NCBI GenBank assembly: GCA_008692225.1
Contig: VICG01000006.1
Span: 687,501-751,500, forward strand
Length of the DNA: 64,000 bases
Origin: Monilinia fructicola
Taxonomy: Eukaryota; Ascomycota; Leotiomycetes; Helotiales; Sclerotiniaceae
Reading direction: 5' to 3'
A model generated the notes under the pieces. The model did not search any database, had not been told where the DNA came from, and worked only from the letters and a program-made list of their open reading frames with translations. How positions within the stretch are numbered: the stretch's first letter is position 1; each line of letters begins with the position of its first letter. Shown one piece after another: positions 46,504 to 57,460 of this stretch. The position numbers were made by a program, and so were the translations under genes.

Positions 46504-47612
46504 CTAACTCTTCCCCTTCCAAAATCCCCAGCCCAGGGTTAATACAACCTTACAGCCACCAGCCACCCAGAGCATCGGACTCACACTCCTTGTAATCTTA
46601 CTAACCCACCCTCCGACAATCGCACCTACGAGAGTCAACACAAAAGCTATTGCCCTCCGATTCCGCTTTGAGTTTTGTGTCGCCGGACTGAAGAGAAGCG
46701 GATCGGATAAGAGATCGCAGAGAAGGGAAGTGATGACGATAGTAGGTACTTCTCCCACGCCTAGAACGCGAGAAGATACTATTTGACCGGATGACTCTGT
46801 AAGGTGTTAGAAAGCGTCTATTCAGGGCTTGGGAACATGAGTTTAGAATTCAAGACAATCAAACATCAAGTTGGTAAGTGTGAAGGTATAAGAGTCGTGC
46901 TGAATTGAGCAAATCGACAAGCAAGATAAAGCAACGTACGAAAACTCAATAAAGCGATCGGAGCGATCTGGTTCCAGTAATTCTCCAGTCCAGCCGGTAC
47001 TGTGCCCTCAATAGCGCCGCCTTGAACCAAAGCAGCTGCTATCAAGATACAACAACTCTGGAGTAAGAATGAGGCAATGAGTGTACTTCTCTGAAGAGGG
47101 CCGAAGAATCGATGACATCTTGAGAAGGTAAAGGAGCCAATGCAAAAGAACCCGATCGAAACGAGCGACCGTGCCCAACCAAAAGGTCGATTATTTTGTC
47201 CTGATGCACCGAGAGCTACGAAGATTGTGTTGCCTATACCATGTCGTCAGACTATATGGCGTGATATGACGCAAGGGATAATGAGGGTGTAGATAATATG
47301 ACATCATGAGGATTGGTGGTGGTGACTTACCGGTTTGCATAGATACGAAAGTCTTGAATGCTATGATCAACCATCAGCTACTGTTTCTGTTCCGTACACT
47401 CTTTGCATATCTACTATACCATTATACAATGTGCTGTCCAGGAATCCAGTGATGAGACAACAGATCAACATAAGAATATCCGCATGATCCGTGCTTACTT
47501 CTTGTGCAAAATGCTTCCTCACTTTCGAGGAGAAGGACTTTTCGGAACGATTATCGACCGCCATGACGTCTCTACTGTTATTGTGTGGCAGGACTTCTTG
47601 AGGTTGTTTCAT
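46504..47612 (-). CDS. DUF1275 (YoaK-like) integral membrane protein
   Basis: Four or so exons on the minus strand beginning MKQPQEVLPHNNSRDVMAVD. Seen: HADILMLICCLITGFLDSTL, then YRTFVSMQTGNTIFVALGAS with the M-Q-T-G-N-T signature of DUF1275, FGWARSLVSIGFFCIGSFTF, IASFLLQSCCILIAAALVQG, IAPIALLSF, and the last exon VPTIVITSLLCDLLSDPLLF to a stop at 46504. About six helices are predicted. Family function is unknown; members are multi-pass membrane proteins found in bacteria and fungi. The join near 47240 and 47370 uses GT...AG introns of normal size. Confidence 0.85.
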
Positions 47613-49556
47613 TTTGAAAACTTGGCGGCAAGAATTCCGAAATATATTGGGAGTTTAAAGAATTGGTAATTTCGGGCAGGGAGAAGGTAAGGGAAAGGAA
47701 GCGGGCAAGAAACAGAAATACTGGGAGATCATGGATTGATTCATGATAGTAAATAAGCGCCAAACACTTCCTTTAAGAAATGTGTAGCAGCGGGGTTTTG
47801 ATTGACGAGAGAGCACTGATAATAAGACCAAGCCAAGAAGATTAATGAACCCCCACGTCGCTCAATACAAAAAATTTAGGTTATCGAGGTGACATCGTTC
47901 CCCGCCAAGCCGGAAAATCTTTTGTTTGTTTCCGCTACCCGTGAGTGATGAAGGGGATGGGAACTATGCCTACATATCGTAGATAGCGGGGCCACAATGA
48001 CTTCGCCACTCGCCAATTATTTCCAAGACTGAGCGATATATTATGTATCTCTTGAAGAAGACTAGCAATTGCTAGGCATAATATAGCACTCAAGCTTATC
48101 TACTAAATCTGTCTCATGCATAGAACTCGGGCCAGCCCGTTATCTTGATATATCCTTGGCGCCTTTGCGTGCTCCATTGAGTCCATCCCATGTGGTCGCT
48201 AATAAGCTTTGGAGCCGTTGAAATGTAGTGGAGCACTATGCGAACCCCTTTCAGCTTTCAATAGGTACCAGCGAGTAACTTCGTAAACCTAGCCAAAGAT
48301 TATGGCCCCCTTTCCCATCTGCTGAACTATAGTGTCACTAATTTATACACCGCTTTAGTCAAGATCATTGTATGAATTTGATCAATAATGATATATCTTT
48401 CTAACCACATCACAGGCTGGCTTGCTGATGTTTGCTTCGTACAACAGGGTAAGATACATGTTGTGGATAGGTTAACCTTTTCTTGGCCAGCTTGGCTTCT
48501 GGGGTACTTCTTCAACAAAATTAAAAAGGGCCTTTTAGTGCTGTAACCATATAAGAAGAAAACGTAGCTGAAAATATGATACTAAAGACAATCGCGCTAC
48601 TGAACTAGCCTATCAGAACAATTGTGGTTCAAGTAGCCCCTCAAAATACGAGTGGTTTATGGATATCCTAGTTTTAAGATGTAAAAATATTCAATTATAT
48701 GTGGACTTGGTCGTTTAAACCGCTCCTGAGCCCCGTGGGGATAAAGAGGGGATACTGAATGACTATCAAACGACAGAATAAGCTTGAAGAAGATTATCGC
48801 CAAGGGCTGGGTACTTAGGGATTATTCGGCTTTAATTCTTTCTGTAGCCCTCGGTATTACTTTGTAGAGACGTGAGACTCAGTTGTGATAATTACTAAAT
48901 CTCTTGGTATTGCTGTGAGATAAAAGCATTGGCTTTTGATTCTTCATGTACTCCTTGGTATTGCATTGTAGGGTAGTGACATTCAGTCATGTTCTTCCTG
49001 CATCTCTTGGTATTATCTTGCGCGATGATCACATAGGATGCGGATTCTCCATGTATCTCTTGGTATCATCTCAGCGACTACTAGACTCTAGTAATGATCT
49101 TGCCCGCCGGTACTGGTCTCCAAAAAGTTGTTGGCCAATCTAGAATATGTGATAAGGACGTGACATTGCGGGATTTTCTGCATTTACATCCTCGTGGATC
49201 TAGAATACGACTGAAGGTAAGACTTACATACCAAGACGTCACATTCTGGTCTTGATTCTGCGAGATGATAGATTGGGCATCGATCAGTGAGGTCGAGATT
49301 CATCCTTTGAATGCATCTCGTCTTCGGTGACGTTCAATGGACGGAAAAATAGAGTCTGCATGTAAAAAAAACTGGTTGAAAAGGCAAGGGAAACAGATAT
49401 AGGAGAAGGAAGCGGAGATGAGGGAGTCTATAAAAACCCCTTCCTTTCCCGCTTGAGTCACCTTTACCATAAAACACCAATGATACAGTAATATATCAGC
49501 AGAACAATCATCAACAAGATAAACTCTTACCACTACTTCACTCTTAACTTATCATT
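47613..49556. other. Long gene-free stretch with a diverged tandem repeat
   Basis: No supported gene. A tandem repeat lies at 48843-49080 and is listed apart. The last 120 bases before 49557 contain the pyrimidine-rich leader of the lyase gene. Confidence 0.5.
48843..49080. repeat. Diverged tandem repeat with TCTTGGTATT core, about five units
   Basis: Five copies of a unit about 45-70 bases long, each with CTCTTGGTATT or a close variant (CCTCGGTATTAC, CTCCTTGGTATTGC, TCTCTTGGTATCATC), followed by a GTGAGAT/GCGATGAT-like segment. Confidence 0.7.
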
Positions 49557-50843
49557 ATGGCTCCCATCATGGACGCACTCCCAATCATCCAAGAGAAGTC
49601 TATGGCAAATGTGACTGAATTTTCGGTACGCAAGATTCTTTCAAGCAATTGCTCATAGCTAATCGAGCATATCTAGGTTCCCAGTTCACCCGAGGGTGCT
49701 GTTACGCCTTATGATGGCAGGACTCATGTCTTCAACATCGACATGCCTGCCTACTCAGACAAAGTCATGTTGACGTTCAACAACGCAGTCAAGCAAACTC
49801 CCCAGGCAGGCTTTGAAAGTGGTGCCACAAAGTTGAAAAACATGCTCAGAGATTCAAATGAGTTGATTGTCTGCCCCGGTGTATATGATGGGATATCAGC
49901 ACGAGTGGCCCTTCAAGTTGGCTTCCCCGCTCTCTACATGGTACGTTTAACTTCCCTGGCAGGCCGTACTAACTACCCATGGAGAACGTATTGCTAACAT
50001 GCAGTTTTAGACAGGAGCGGGCACAACTGCTTCCCGCTTGGGAATGGCAGATCTTGGCATAGCCCAGCTAGCTGATATGAAGGAGCATGCTGAGATGATT
50101 GCAAATCTTGATCCTTACGGTCCACCCCTGATTGCAGATATGGATACAGGTTACGGGGGTAAGTCAGACTGCATATAAGAAAGCAAAGAAAAAGCTAACA
50201 TTTTATCCTCCAATCTGTAGGCCCTCTCATCATTGATAAAGCAGTCAAATCCTACATTAGGGCAGGTGTTGCTGGATTTCACATTGAGGACCAAATCCAA
50301 AACAAGCGTTGTGGCCATCTCCAAGGCAAAAAGGTTGTTCCCGCAGAAGAGTTTTACATGCGAATTCGTGCAGCCAAAGCCGCCAAAAACGCTATGAACT
50401 CCGATATTGTGTTGATCGCACGCACAGATGCACTGCAACAACTGGGTTACGATGAGTGCGTCAAACGTTTAAAGGTGGCTCGAGAAATGGGTGCAGATGT
50501 TGGCCTGCTCGAAGGTTACACTTCGAAAGAGATGGCTGCCAAGACCGTAAGAGAATTTGCCCCATGGCCCATCCTGTTGAATATGGTAGAGAATGGCAGC
50601 ACTCCCATTATCACCACCAAAGAGGCACAAGAGATGGGATTCCGCATCATGATTTTCTCATTTGCGGCTCTCGCACCGGCGTATCTGGCGATTCAGGAGA
50701 CTTTCTTGCGCTTAAAGAGAGACGGTGTGGTAGGGACACCAAAGAATCTTACACCCAAGGCACTCTTTGACGTTTGTGGGCTGAAAGATAGTATCGTTGT
50801 TGATACTGCGGCTGGCGGTGGAGCTTTCGTGGATGGTGTTTAA
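49557..50843 (+). CDS. Isocitrate lyase / PEP mutase superfamily lyase
   Basis: Four exons (49557-49625, 49677-49940, 50011-50158, 50221-50843) give 367 residues. Seen: VCPGVYDGISARVALQVGFP with the substrate-binding turn, TGAGTTASRLGMADLGIAQL, the metal-binding IADMDTGYGG, and HIEDQIQNKRCGHLQGKKVV with the K[KR]CGH active-site cysteine, then ARTDALQQLGYDECVKRLK. Known: this superfamily includes 2,3-dimethylmalate lyase, oxaloacetate acetylhydrolase and carboxyphosphonoenolpyruvate mutase; they break or form C-C or P-C bonds next to a carboxylate using Mg. In Leotiomycetes, relatives make oxalate from oxaloacetate, but the residues that separate the subfamilies could not be placed by eye, so no substrate is claimed. 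Intact. Confidence 0.88.
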
Positions 50844-52173
50844 ATACAGTAGTGGTTTTTTTTTTTTCAAGTGTTCTAATCTCTTCGGTTCTGACCTACT
50901 AGGTAGATAGATACCTACTAGGTAGCTAGCCTTACCTAACCTACCTAGTACCTGGTTGAGTCCAGATATGGTTACGGTCCAAGTATATTTGTTATATTTA
51001 TTGTTATATGGGGTTCCAATGAAGTAGATTTCGATATAGTCGAGTACACACAAATATATATTTACCTTTTCGTCCTCATGAGTTGGGACGGGTAGCTAGA
51101 GAACTATTATATAGGCAATATTCTGCCAATTGGAGAAAAGATCTACCTGCTGGTTCCAGATTCGTATACCACCTGGGCATCTTCAACCGGGCGTTCCAAA
51201 TTACCATTACAGTACTCCGTACATTGAGGAAGGTGGCACTGATTCTAAATTGTGGCGTTAATTGTGGCGCTAATTGTGGCATATCGATTATGGATTATCG
51301 ATAAGGCACCTGGTATCCAGGATACTTGAGCAACTTATAAATGCACGGCGTAGAAACCGATCAACCGATCAACCGATCAACCGATAAACCGATAAGCCCA
51401 CGCGTGGACCTACTAGGTACTAGATGCTACAGTGTCAACCTTGGAGTCCTAACACGTGCGCACCTTATCCTCTCCCTTATCGCTTATCGCTTATCGGGCT
51501 AACACCGCTGGTTGGTGGTGGAGTGTAAAGTTGGTTTCAGATGATGACTGACTGGATTATCCCTTCATTCTATTGGACTCACCTAGCAACTCCAGCTACA
51601 GTAATAAATATATTATGGGATGAGGAAAATGCAATACCACCTGATGAATATTTTCATGCAAGTAATATCCAAAGCGTACTACTGTACTAGCTGGAGTACT
51701 GGACCCGACTTACATACTGACTGTACTGTAGGGAAAAAAGGCTGGATCTCACTCCTTCTCATCCAATCTCCTCGCGCCCACATCCGCCTGAGGAGGGGTT
51801 TGATATACACACCTCATCCATCTTACGACATGGCAATCCTGTGGGCCACCAGGTTATGCCTCAACTATTATCCCCTCTGTACCCGAAGACGTGTTAGATC
51901 TGAAGATGACGTATGAATTAGGCGGCTTTCATGAATCATACTAGAGGACAATCCCTATTACGCAGAGTATATATATCCATGGATATCGTCTAACTCATGG
52001 TCCTTTAGTTACTTATCACATCTCTCATCTCTCATCTCTCATCTTCATTTTTACTTGAATCTTGACCCGACTTTCGACTCCTTTATCAACACCCTCACGG
52101 CACCACCTCACATCACCCCCCGCTAGTTTAAATCATATATAAGACGACGAGCAATCTGCCAGCCTAAATCAAG
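50844..52173. other. Intergenic with short repeats; no gene seen
   Basis: Contains CCTACTAGGTAG-type words near 50897-50955, a (AACCGATC)5 array at 51355-51394, TTATCGCTTATCGC and GGCGTTAATTGTGGCGCTAATT short repeats. CTCATCTCTCATCTCTCATC at about 52022 is a pyrimidine tract in the promoter of the next gene. Confidence 0.5.
51355..51394. repeat. (AACCGATC)5 octanucleotide array
   Basis: Five head-to-tail eight-base units; the last two read AACCGATA. Nearby TATCGATTATGGATTATCGATAAG shares the CGAT core. Confidence 0.85.
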
Positions 52174-52601
52174 ATGCCACAATACATCGTAAATAACATT
52201 GACGGGATGCTCCTTACGTAATATACTAACTCAGCACCCAGATCACCGTTGGGGAGGATTCTACCAAGTCTAAGGCTCCCGAGAAATACGAAGCGCAAGT
52301 CAACCCATCATCTTACTTACCTCACCGTCTCCATCCCCAGAAACTGACATACAGCAGAGCTGTCAAAGACATCAAAGAAAAGGGAGGTGATGTTGCAGAT
52401 GAATTTGACTGGGGATTCATGTAAGAACATTCATTGATTCCATGTCCGGGTACTTGTTACTCCCTCCATCTCAAATACTGATCAGGTGCAACTAGCGTCA
52501 ACTTTCCCGATGACTCCATCTCTGTCTCTTCAATCATGGAAAACAAGACTTATGAAACTATTGAGGATGGAAATGGAAAAGTTACAACACAAAAGAAGTA
52601 G
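52174..52601 (+). CDS. Small cytosolic I9/PBI2-like proteinase inhibitor
   Basis: Four tiny exons (52174-52188, 52242-52294, 52358-52420, 52496-52601) give 78 residues. Seen: MPQYIITVGEDSTKSKAPEK, then a helix (AAVKDIKEKGGDVADEFD), WGFIVNFPDDSISVSSIMEN and a polar tail. The beta-alpha-beta pattern with I-x-x-V and F-x-V-x-FPDD matches the inhibitor I9/subtilisin-propeptide family; yeast Pbi2 inhibits vacuolar proteinase B and aids vacuole fusion. The second intron uses a GC donor (GCAAGT), which restores the frame and the conserved YEAAVK. An alternative acceptor three bases upstream would add one residue. Splicing rescue over four exons makes chance unlikely. Confidence 0.82.
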
Positions 52602-53129
52602 AATGGGGGAGCTGACGTGGTTGACGAGTGCGATGAATATATTATACCTAGGTCGTTATTAGAAAGAGAATTTCAAAGATGTTAATTAGACCTTTACAGT
52701 ATCCATGGATCTCCAAGGATTTCTAGGTATAGGATACGAGATTCCATTACGTAGTGAGTGAGTGAGTGAGTAAACATGTAATCCATCTAGAACTGCCAAC
52801 CTACCTACCTACAAGTACACCTAATAAGTAATTAGCAAGTACCTAGTAGGTAGGTTGTTATTGTGGTATAGATGTTTACGATGTTGATGAAACTTGAATC
52901 TTGAAATTGTTGAATCTCATAGAAACAAAATCTACTACAAGTAGTAAATTATAGGATTACAATGCTCTAACTATTTGATCCCTTTCTTTTCTTTTGTCTT
53001 TGATTCACCAGGTCTCTCTCTCCCCCCCCCTCTCTTAATAAGGTTACCAACATCTGATTAAGGTTGTGCCAACAATATCCCAAAGTGCTCCAAAATTCTC
53101 CATGAAACACACATCTCACCAATGCTGCC
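52602..53129. other. Intergenic; no gene seen
   Basis: Has a (GTGA)n patch near 52753 and CCTACCTAC/GTAGGTAGG words near 52800-52860 of the same kind as at 50900. A short C-run lies near 53023. Confidence 0.45.
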
Positions 53130-54564
53130 ATGAATTCTTACTTTCCACTTTTGCGGTCCTGTCGTGGACAGAATATCTGTCATTCAAGATCGTTTTCTAA
53201 ATATGCCAGTCTTTCTCGCTACCCATCGCCTTCAGCCCAGAAATGGTCACATCCACCAAGCTCGACTACCATTGCGGAAAATGAGATAGCAAGACTTGCT
53301 AGTAAGCCATTGCATACATTGAGCCTGGCGGATCTAGTGAAGTGTGTACTCAACCTTTTGCTCGGCATATATACACACACACACACGCACACGTGCTTAC
53401 TTGAGCTACAGACATGGCCAGCCTCCGCTATCAACAGAAGGGCTGTTTTCATCCGCGACCTTTACCCTCGACCTCCTCCCGAATCGCCTTGCGCACAGAA
53501 TACAAGCTCTTCGAAACCTGCCCTTCATCGTTGTCTCCAATCCCAATATCTCGAAAATTTACAATAATTACCTCCATTCACTTTCCACGCTGTTACCATA
53601 CAAAGCTATATCTACATTGGAAGACGAAATACGATTTACGGAGGTATTAGCGGACCTGGTCGAAACACACTCGCACACAATCCCAACGCTTGCAAGAGGT
53701 TTTCTCGAATGCAGAAAGTACATAAGTCCGTCTGAGGTGACACGGTTTTTGGACGAGCATCTTCGTGCCCGGATAGGTACTCGATTAATTGCAGAGCAAC
53801 ACATCGCATTGCACTTGTCATCTCAGGCACATCAAGGAAGGGATATTGGGGCCGACGCCAAGAGCCCATCATCTTATATTGGTGTTATAGATACAGCCCT
53901 AAATCCAGCGTCAATAGTGAATTTGTGTGGTAATTTTGTCTCGGAAATCTGCGAGCTCAAGTACGGCGTCCGGCCAACTTGGATTATCGATGGGGAGCCA
54001 GAGACCACATTTGCATTTGTGCCAGTGCACTTAGAATACATCATTACTGAATTGTTGAAAAACGCATTCCGTGCGACCGTCGAATCTGGTAGATCTAATG
54101 AACCAGTCGTCATAACGATAGCTGCGGAGCCAGAGTCCTCTGCAGCAAATGATTCGCAACGTAATTCTAGCCCAGGAAGAATTCAAGATGGTAACCCATC
54201 AATCAAGCCGTTTGAAGATTCCGCGCCTGGTATTACAATCCGTATCCGAGATCGAGGAGGTGGAATCAGCCCCGAGGTGTTACCAAATGTATGGTCGTAT
54301 TCATTCACAACCTTTTCAGAAGAAGATGAATTGCCCGGACAAAGCCACAGCAATGGGAGCATGGATGCATTGAATGTCTTATCAGGTGCTGGAGGCGAGA
54401 GTAGCTCAATCGCTGGGCTAGGGTATGGGCTCCCCCTTGGAAGAGCATATGCTGAATACTTTGGAGGTGGCATAGAAATTCAGTCACTCTATGGGTGGGG
54501 CTGTGATGTTTATCTACGACTTAAAGGTTTGGGGAGCCCTAAAAGTAAGGAACATATCGCATGA
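53130..54564 (+). CDS. Mitochondrial pyruvate / branched-chain alpha-ketoacid dehydrogenase kinase
   Basis: Two exons, 53130-53341 and 53412-54564, give 454 residues. Seen: a basic, Ser-rich N-terminal presequence (MNSYFPLLRSCRGQN...), the helical N-domain (LADLVKHGQPPLSTEGLFSS, RLAHRIQALRNLPFIVVSNP), FLDEHLRARIGTRLIAEQHI with the catalytic-type His, and the GHKL ATP-binding domain: N-box HLEYIITELLKNAFRATVES, IRIRDRGGGIS (G1 box), VWSYSFTTF, and GLGYGLPLGRAYAEYFGG (G2 box). Matrix enzymes of this family phosphorylate the E1 alpha subunit and switch the complex off. The Asn and G-boxes are intact. Pyruvate versus branched-chain specificity is not decidable here. The intron carries a (CA)n run. 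Confidence 0.92.
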
Positions 54565-54904
54565 CTGTCAACCTATGGCTGGCTATGTTTGGCAAAAACA
54601 ACCTTTGCAAGGAGACAATTAAAAATCTGCCATCTTCGGTGAACTGAAACCATTTTCATGAAGTCGCATCCAATCAATCGATTTTTGAGGTGTGGTAGAA
54701 TTATGGAAGCGAGGTCCACTGGTATGCCTACAGACGTGGATGAAGATTCCCTGCGTCGGATTAGCTGCCGGGCCCTCTAGATCGAGAACAGCATGTGAAC
54801 CTTTTATGAGGCTTCTCGTGCCTCGCATGTTTGATTACATTCCCTTGCTCTCTTTTCCTCTATCATCTGTCTTCTTTTTTTCCTTTTTTTCTCTCTTTGG
54901 TAAT
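54565..54904. other. Intergenic upstream of the STAND relic
   Basis: Ends with a TATGAGGCTTCTCGT word that reappears upstream of the second relic copy at 56610, evidence of duplication. No gene seen. Confidence 0.5.
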
Positions 54905-56093
54905 ATGGATAGCCTTTCCAATGCTTCCGCTGTCTTCGCCGCCATACCTCTTGCTGTCCAGCTAGCCGAAAGTTTCAAAAACTGGCTGAAATCCGGACTA
55001 CTGTTAAAGATGCTCCGGGAGATTTTAGTCAACTTTTTGATAAACTAGAACTCCTGTCAGCTGTTCTAGTAGGGGCCCTGAGAAAAGTTGCTCAACATAG
55101 CCCCTATGATATGATGGCCAACAGGGTTTTTATAAAATGTCAGAAAAGGATTAAAAACTCCATCCCAAACTATCTCCTACGATAGTTGCATTCGCATCAC
55201 CATCTCCCCGGAAAAGGAGTTGGGCCGCACTCAAGATTTCTCTGAGAAATGATGAAATCAAGAAGATGCATACTTCGGTCTGGTGTGCTTGATGCTCGGT
55301 TGAGAATTACTGATTGAGACTTTACAGGTTTACGAAAAAGACAAGAATCGTAAATAGGGTACTATCGGCCGACTGGCCATTTTCTATCGCCTGTGTTAGC
55401 GGATTAACATGTCTCAAGAAGAGATCTCAGACAATATGCTGTGCGTATTTAAAGCCTTAGCTCCATCTTTACGCACCGACTATGCGGACATTATACCTAA
55501 TGGACGTCATGGAAGCCTCATTCATTGGCTGATAAGCTCAATCAAAGGAAACATCGAGGTATTTGGAGACAAGATATCATATTCAATGGTAACTTACACC
55601 ATGTAATCAGTGCCCGATTCCTACATAGGGACTCGCTCTCTGTGAAAATGATTATGGAGAAAACAACAGACTTACATATGTGCCACGGTTACGAATCTTG
55701 GTGCCTATATGAGCTGCAAAATCCTAGGTCTCTTGCCATGTACGACCAGGATTTGTTTATTCCATGGCCACGGCTTCTTCATGAATATGAACAAAACATG
55801 GATAAATTCTTCGAACGGGAGATTGATGCGAAAATTTTGACTTCTGTGGGTTGGACAAAGCAACGCTAGCAGCTTTGTTCCAGCATGAGTTCAACACAGC
55901 AAGCGACAAGGGAAGAAGATCCTTTAATGGATTCCCCGAATCTGATAGATGCAAACACATTGGTATTTCCATGGAGATGTTTCACCTCGAGATAAATCTT
56001 GAGTTCAGGATACAGCTTAAGAGATCGGAACCGGTCGTGCTCAACGGCCAGCCTACTCGCATATCAGAAAATCTAGACCAGGCTCAAGCTTGA
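54905..56093 (+). pseudogene. Relic of a fungal STAND-type protein, N-terminal copy 1
   Basis: Seen: MDSLSNASAVFAAIPLAVQL then AESFK, and, after a frame change near 54975, KLAEIRTTVKDAPGDFSQLF and DKLELLSAVLVGALRKVAQ. This is the helical N-terminal domain common on fungal NACHT/STAND or PigL-like proteins. The reading then breaks repeatedly; frames at 55409-55606, 55525-55869 and 55851-56093 may be later parts (HRDSLSVKMIMEKTTDLHMC, ALFQHEFNTASDKGRRSFNG) but are not contiguous. Clearly decayed; no nucleotide-binding motif survives. Confidence 0.6.
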
Positions 56094-56512
56094 ATGTTAG
56101 TATTCACGAAAATGAGCAGCTTACATCGCACTGTCAAAGATGAACGTGGTCCCCATTACCCTATCGCTTTGTATGTTCTGATAGATGCCGTGATGGCATT
56201 TCTGTTAATATATCTTCGAGAACGACTCAGAGGACTTACCAACGTTTCCGCTGTGTATTTCAGATGAGGAAAAGAAACGCCCTGAACAGTTACGTTTATC
56301 AGAGGAGGAAGCAAAATGACCTACTTATGATATGCCTGGAGCGTTTGAAGATTAAGACCTGGATTTAGGCTGTATCTGAATAATACAGGTGAAATACAAA
56401 TGTTTGCTAAATTGTTGACGCTGAAACCAGTATGGTTTGTTGGTATCTAATCATTCCATTCAATATGGTTGACATGCCTAAACGAGATGCATTTTTCAGG
56501 GTTTCCTGAAAT

Positions 56513-56528
56513 CCCCCCCCCCCCCCCC
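56513..56528. repeat. Sixteen-base C homopolymer
   Basis: Uninterrupted C16 between the two relics; not followed by coding sequence. Long homopolymers are a known source of slippage and of sequencing error. Confidence 0.9.
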
Positions 56529-56686
56529 GTATAGAGTGGCTGCCTACCAATTCGACCCAGTATGTAAGGCGGTGCTCTGAAAATTGATAGACAAGATGCA
56601 GCATGCCCTATATGAGGCTTCTCGTCCGGTTGTCCTCTTTCAATATAGTTTCTTTCCCCTTTTAGTTCATAGCATCAGCATCAGTT

Positions 56687-57460
56687 ATGAATGACCTTTC
56701 TAGTGCTTCTGCTGTGTTCGCCGTCATATCTGCTGCTGTTCAGCTTGCAAAAAACCATTCACCGGTTGGTCGAATTTTGGAAAAGTGGTTCACGATATCT
56801 CTTATAATATTTCGAGTTTTTTCTCAAGATCTTGACACAAAGCCACGAAATAACGCGGCATCACTCTTTCTGACGTCTTTGATGAAGCTTTGAAAGAATG
56901 TGACCCTAGATTTTTTTCAAAATTTGAGGACATGAGAATCGACCTCAAATCTTCAAAGCTGTGGTAGCGGAGTGAGTGGTGTAGAAGATTGTATTGCAAA
57001 AATCTGAAATAGACTCTTTAAAGAAGTCTATCTCGAACGCGAAATTCACTATAATATTAGTTGATCTCAACAGCCTCCTGTAATAATTCGTGGTAAGCCT
57101 GCGATGAACGGATAGTGACCTCTTGAAGAGGGTGGGTGCCTCCAATGCCTAGCATCTCTCAGCCCGCCCAAGAAGGTTTCAATTCAACAATCAAATATTT
57201 AAACGCATGCAGATAGCCGATTGAGAGCTTGCGAAAGGCCTAGCAGAACAACAAGATCTGTTGAGTCCGCGCGCGGGATCTCTCCGTAAAAACTACTGCC
57301 ATCCCGTTCCGAGACGGCAGGAGCTTCTTCGATTCAGGGAACTGATGAACACTGCGGTCCATCACCGCCCTGGTATCCAGAGACCCCTCGATATGAAAAA
57401 GTTGGTTCGCGCAAACGACTTGTCCATGGGGGGAAACGACGTCAGCTTGCGGGAGCGTTG
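56687..57460 (+). pseudogene. Relic of a fungal STAND-type protein, N-terminal copy 2
   Basis: Seen: MNDLSSASAVFAVISAAVQL then, in a shifted frame, AKTIHRLVEFWKS, a second copy of the copy-1 domain. Immediately upstream it shares the ATGAGGCTTCTCGT word with copy 1, so this is a tandem duplication. Later plus frames such as 57261-57461 (SPRAGSLRKNYCHPVPRRQE) may continue it. Multiple stops make it a pseudogene. The right limit is arbitrary. Confidence 0.5.
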
